Source of the DNA: Thioalkalivibrio sulfidiphilus HL-EbGr7
GTDB lineage: Bacteria; Pseudomonadota; Gammaproteobacteria; Ectothiorhodospirales; Ectothiorhodospiraceae
Direction: 5' to 3'
Length of the DNA stretch: 64,000 nt
Assembly: GCF_000021985.1 (NCBI RefSeq)
Contig: NC_011901.1
Location: 1,922,001 to 1,986,000 of the forward strand
Under the pieces are notes generated by a model that worked only from the letters and a program-made list of their open reading frames with translations, was not told the origin of the DNA and did not search any database. A program made the position numbers and the translations under genes. Below are positions 60,673-64,000 of this stretch, in pieces. Each line of letters starts with the position of its first letter. Positions within the stretch are counted from its first letter, which is position 1.

Positions 60673-62641
60673 CACAGGCGCCGGATTCCAGCCCCTGGAG
60701 CCGGCGGTCCTGGAGTTTCGCGACGGCACGCCCTGGTCGTCGCGCTACGGCGACGTGTACTTCAGCCACGGCCACGGCGCCGAGGAATCCCGCACCGTGT
60801 TCCTTGAGGCCAACGGCCTGCCCGAACGCTGGCTCGACCGGGATGTGTTCACCATCGCCGAGACCGGCTTTGGCACCGGGCTCAACTTCCTGCTGACCTG
60901 GGATCTCTGGCGCGGCCAGCCGGGAGCCGGCTGGCTGCACTACCTGAGCGTGGAACTGCATCCCTTCACCCGCGAGGACCTGGCCCGGCTGATCTCCACC
61001 CTGCCCCGGGCATTGCGTGACCTGGGTGAGGCGCTGCTGGCCCAATACCCGGCGCCGGTGCCCGGCTTTCACCGGCTGTTGTTCCCCGGGGAACGTCTGA
61101 GCCTCACCCTGATGTTCGGCGATGCCGTGGACTGCCTGAGCCAGTGCCAGGCGCAGGTGGATGCCTGGTACCTGGATGGCTTTGCCCCGGCACGCAACCA
61201 GGCACTGTGGCAGGAGGCCCTGTACGCGCAAGTGGCGCGCCTGACACCGGCAGGCGGAACACTCGCCAGCTTCACCGCCGCAGGCCACGTGCGTCGCGGC
61301 CTGGAGACCACGGGTTTTGCCATTGAGCGCCTGCCGGGTTTCGGCCACAAGCGGGAACGCATCCGCGGCCTGAGAAACACACAGGCAGCGACCCCCGACC
61401 CCACCCCGCCCTGGTACTCGAACCCGCCCCCCGCCCCACCCGCCGCACGCCAGGCGGCGGTACTCGGCGCAGGCCTTGCCGGCAGCGCCGTGGCCCTGGC
61501 CCTGGCGCGCCGGGGCTGGCAGGTCACGGTGGTGGATGGCGCGGATCAGGTGGCCGCCGGCGCCTCCGGCAACCCGGCCGGCATCCTCATGCCGCACCTG
61601 AGCGCCGATCACGGGGTGGTGAGCCGCTTCACCCTGTCGGCGGCGGCGTTTTCCCGCCAGTGGATCGAATCCCTGGGACTGACCCCGGAGGCCCTGCCCC
61701 GTGACTGGTGCGGCGCCCTGTGGCTGGCCGACGGCAAGCGCCTTGCGCAGCGCCTGGAACGCATCCGTGAACGCCTGACCCTGCCCCCGGAACTGATGCG
61801 GGCCGTGGATGCCGCCGAGGCCAGCGAGCTGGCCGGCGTGCCACTCAACCTGCCGGGCCTGTTCCTGCCCCGGGCAGGCTGGGTGGACCCGGCGGCCCTG
61901 TGCCGCGCGCAACTGGCAGCGGCGGGTGTGAATCTGCGCCTGGGACGAGCGGTGTCACGCCTCACCCGTGACGGACAAGACTGGCTGCTGGAAGATGAGC
62001 ATGGCGTGGCGATCACACGCGCACCCCGGGTGGTGCTGGCCAACGGCGCGGGCCTGCCGGGGCTGCATCCGGGCATCGAACCCAGGCCCCTGCGCGGTCA
62101 GCTGAGTGTGATTGAAACAAGCCGCAACACGCGGGGGCTGAAGAGGGTGCTGTGCTACGAGGGCTACCTGACACCGGCAACCCGAAGCGGCCATGTCTGC
62201 GGCGCGAGTTTCGTGCGTGGTGACCGGAACACCCGGCTGCGTCCCGAGGAACATGCCAGCAACCTGGCGGGACTGCGCCGGGTCTGGCCGGACGCGCTGG
62301 GGGATGAGGACCCGCCCCTGTCCGGACGGGCGGCGCTGCGCTTCAACGCCCCGGGCCGCCTACCGCTCGCGGGGCCGCTGCCGGACATGGTGGCCTTCGA
62401 ACGCTGCTACGGGGAACTGCATCACGGCCGTCGCCCCGACAGTTATCCCGGGGCGCCCCTGCTGCCCGGCGTCTACACCAGCCTGGCCCATGGCTCGCGG
62501 GGCCTGACCACCGCCCCCCTGAGCGCCGAACTGCTGGCCTCGCTGATGCACGGCGATCCCCTGCCCCTGCCCCGTGACCTGGTGGAGGCCCTGCATCCGG
62601 CGCGGGATCGGGTCAGGGAACTCAGGAAAGCGCATTCCTGA
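60656..62641 (+). CDS. mnmC: Bifunctional tRNA mnm5s2U biosynthesis protein MnmC
   Basis: The N-terminal domain (1-240) is the SAM-dependent methyltransferase (ETGFGTGLNFLLTW and WYLDGFAPARNQALW). The C-terminal domain (from ~260) is the FAD oxidoreductase (AAVLGAGLAGSAVALALARR). Together they turn cmnm5s2U into mnm5s2U at position 34 of tRNA. Length 661 aa is usual. The start at 60656 overlaps the permease, which is plausible coupling. mnmA is also in the window. Confidence 0.95.
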   Translation: MASATDTGAGFQPLEPAVLEFRDGTPWSSRYGDVYFSHGHGAEESRTVFLEANGLPERWLDRDVFTIAETGFGTGLNFLLTWDLWRGQPGAGWLHYLSVELHPFTREDLARLISTLPRALRDLGEALLAQYPAPVPGFHRLLFPGERLSLTLMFGDAVDCLSQCQAQVDAWYLDGFAPARNQALWQEALYAQVARLTPAGGTLASFTAAGHVRRGLETTGFAIERLPGFGHKRERIRGLRNTQAATPDPTPPWYSNPPPAPPAARQAAVLGAGLAGSAVALALARRGWQVTVVDGADQVAAGASGNPAGILMPHLSADHGVVSRFTLSAAAFSRQWIESLGLTPEALPRDWCGALWLADGKRLAQRLERIRERLTLPPELMRAVDAAEASELAGVPLNLPGLFLPRAGWVDPAALCRAQLAAAGVNLRLGRAVSRLTRDGQDWLLEDEHGVAITRAPRVVLANGAGLPGLHPGIEPRPLRGQLSVIETSRNTRGLKRVLCYEGYLTPATRSGHVCGASFVRGDRNTRLRPEEHASNLAGLRRVWPDALGDEDPPLSGRAALRFNAPGRLPLAGPLPDMVAFERCYGELHHGRRPDSYPGAPLLPGVYTSLAHGSRGLTTAPLSAELLASLMHGDPLPLPRDLVEALHPARDRVRELRKAHS

Positions 62642-62647
62642 GATTCA

Positions 62648-62715
62648 GATTCAAGATTCAAAATTCAAAGGGCAGATGCCTATCCCTTTGAATTTTGAAT
62701 TTTGAATCTTGAATT
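62648..62715. repeat. Intergenic palindrome (TTCAAAATTCAA family)
   Basis: ATTCAAGATTCAAAATTCAA with following AGGG faces CCCTTTGAATTTTGAATTTT and onward; the right arm has one extra seven-base unit. It sits between convergent mnmC and the gene at 62726. Confidence 0.8.
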
Positions 62716-62725
62716 CGCCCTCGCC

Positions 62726-62986
62726 CTATTCGAGCCAGGGTTCCTTGTCTTCCTCGTAGGTGCCCCGGGCCTCGGCGCGCTTGTAGGCCTCGATGGTGCG
62801 CACCAGTTCCGCGTGGTTGTGCTCGGCAAGGCCCGAATGCAGGTAACGCTCCGAGGCGCTGAGCACCCGTTCCAGGTGCTTCATCCGGTAGTTGAGGTTG
62901 AGCAGACACTTGGCGAGAAAGTGGGGATCCTCGCCATGCTCGCGCATGCGCGCGGCCTTGAGTTCTTCGTCGGTGGGCTTGCCCAT
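62726..62986 (-). CDS. Conserved-looking small helical protein (86 aa)
   Basis: The start is the ATG at 62986 (MGKPTDEELKAARM), preceded by ACCGCAGCATC; upstream codons look unstructured. The protein is charged and helical (HFLAKCLLNLNYRMKHLERV), with a histidine-rich middle. I recognise no domain and no signal peptide. It is convergent with mnmC. Confidence 0.65.
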   Translation of the reverse strand: MGKPTDEELKAARMREHGEDPHFLAKCLLNLNYRMKHLERVLSASERYLHSGLAEHNHAELVRTIEAYKRAEARGTYEEDKEPWLE

Positions 62987-63175
62987 GATGCTGCGGTTCC
63001 TGTGTGACGGTGGCGGTTGACGTTGTAGACTAATAACACAAGTTTTTAGCGCTGCCTGCCATCCGGTGCCCAAGCGGCCTGTTTACCTGACGACGGTCAA
63101 ACCAGGTCACCGGGCATCGTCCATACTGCGCAGAAGGCTTGACCAGAGACATTGCACAAGGAACCGGAGAATCCG

Positions 63176-63412
63176 ATGAGCAACAGCCATACCCCGCCCC
63201 ACGTGGGCGCGCAGGATCCCGAACTGCGCAACTCCCCCATCGCCATGGAGATGGACGAGGAGTCCGATGTGCTCAAGCAGGAGGTGCCGGGAGAACCCGC
63301 GTGCTACTTCAATGACATCGCCTACCAGCACGGCGATTACGTCAACAGCGGCGGCATGCTGCTGCGCTGCGACCGCGGCGTGTGGGTACAGTCCGTGGAG
63401 GGCGTGGAGTAG
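63176..63412 (+). CDS. DUF1496 (YnjH-like) family protein
   Basis: The start is the ATG at 63176 after GAACCGGAGAATCC. The C-terminal half ACYFNDIAYQHGDYVNSGGM with LLRCDRGVWVQ fits the short DUF1496 pattern (C-Y-x3-Y-x2-G-x5-G-x4-C). The N-terminal half is acidic and likely disordered. The function of the family is unknown. No signal peptide is visible, unlike some members. Confidence 0.7.
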   Translation: MSNSHTPPHVGAQDPELRNSPIAMEMDEESDVLKQEVPGEPACYFNDIAYQHGDYVNSGGMLLRCDRGVWVQSVEGVE

Positions 63413-63625
63413 CCCGCATATCACACCAAGGCGTGCGGTGCGCTTGCGCATAGGGCGTGCCGTACGCGCCGTCAGACCCAGGTTCGACGTCAGCCGCAGG
63501 TTCAAGGACAGCAGGCGGGCACGGCCCGCCCTATGGCTACGCTTCTCCTTCCAGAGACAGCGCGAGTCAGGCCCGGAGACCACCATCAATTGCGATCCTT
63601 GGCTCTTTGATTTGGGCCTGGGACC

Positions 63626-64000
63626 TCAGTACCCGGCGACCTGGTAGCGGTTCTTGCCTGCCGACTTGGCCTGGTAAAGCGCCTGGTCGGCGGCCCGCAT
63701 CAGGCCGTCGTGGTCCTCGCCATGGCGGGGATGCAGGGCGATGCCGACGCTGGCCCCCAGCAGGCATGTCTGGCCGTTGAGTTGTATCGGCCTGGACAGT
63801 GAATCGATGATCTTTTCGGCCACCTGGATGGCCATGTCCTCCTGCTCCAGGGCCTGGAGCAGAATCACGAACTCATCCCCGCCCATGCGCGCCACGGTGT
63901 CCACCCGGCGCACCGCAGCCCGCAGACGCTGAGCCACTTCCTTGAGCACCCGGTCCCCCGCCTCGTGGCCGTGGGTATCATTGACCGGCTTGAAATCGTC
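63626..64000 (-). CDS. GGDEF domain protein, 5' part outside the window
   Basis: The frame is open to the right edge, reading DDFKPVNDTHGHEAGDRVL, the start of a GGDEF domain. The active-site loop RMGGDEFVIL is intact and so is the C-terminal SAGKNRYQVAGY. GGDEF domains make cyclic di-GMP. An upstream sensor or receiver domain, if any, lies beyond 64000. No I-site RxxD was seen at the expected place. Confidence 0.92.
   Translation of the reverse strand, partial: DDFKPVNDTHGHEAGDRVLKEVAQRLRAAVRRVDTVARMGGDEFVILLQALEQEDMAIQVAEKIIDSLSRPIQLNGQTCLLGASVGIALHPRHGEDHDGLMRAADQALYQAKSAGKNRYQVAGY

Overview
The window is GC-rich DNA, densely packed with genes, from a gammaproteobacterium. The gene order fabD-fabG-acpP-fabF-pabB-pabC-mltG-tmk-holB-pilZ-tatD, together with hflD-mnmA, clpS-clpA, roxA, dusA and mnmC, fits the gammaproteobacterial chromosome. 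A sulfur or alkaline lineage such as Ectothiorhodospiraceae (Thioalkalivibrio-like) is my inference from gene style and GC content, not something the sequence proves.

Positions 1-17.7 kb are accessory. They open with the 3' part of a CRISPR-linked CARF-HEPN type gene. Next come a lipoprotein, a small membrane protein cluster with a (SSSSWD)7 tail, a hicB-like/hicA toxin-antitoxin pair beside a decayed SRAP peptidase gene, a mini cytochrome c, a PilZ protein, mtgA, a secreted cupin, an HPPD-like VOC protein, a PhnD-like binding protein, a metallo-beta-lactamase-fold lipoprotein between two related palindromes, a MoaD/BNR-repeat pair and an HD-GYP protein.

Positions 15.46-17.32 kb hold what I read as a dead integron. 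An internally deleted integrase gene faces away from two cassettes: an AAC(3)-I-like acetyltransferase with its own attC, and an alpha/beta hydrolase with a truncated attC. A 262-bp element with 21-bp terminal inverted repeats follows.

Positions 17.7-27.5 kb carry the fatty acid, folate and DNA replication operon on the minus strand. A 169-bp palindrome-ended element has inserted into the end of fabD and supplies its last codons and stop. Positions 27.7-45 kb are housekeeping: infA, clpA, clpS, icd, a Nudix hydrolase, mnmA, hflD, acnA, HDOD and c-di-GMP genes, fumC, purB, roxA. Positions 45-64 kb hold a CHASE-PAS-GGDEF-EAL-CZB protein, dusA, a glutamate dehydrogenase-type gene, a two-component system with a sigma-54 activator, a UspA-like gene and SulP transporter, an M17 peptidase, an ABC exporter, mnmC, small conserved genes and a partial GGDEF gene.

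The best regulatory circuit is at 51.6-57.4 kb. A histidine kinase/NtrC-type regulator pair is divergent from the UspA-like/SulP genes. The gap between them has a consensus sigma-54 promoter and two GTTGC-N5-GCAAC dyads 73 bp apart, placed like enhancer sites. Imperfect palindromic repeats, mostly between convergent genes, recur through the window. Many genes act in c-di-GMP signalling (HD-GYP, two PilZ proteins, two GGDEF-EAL proteins, one GGDEF protein).
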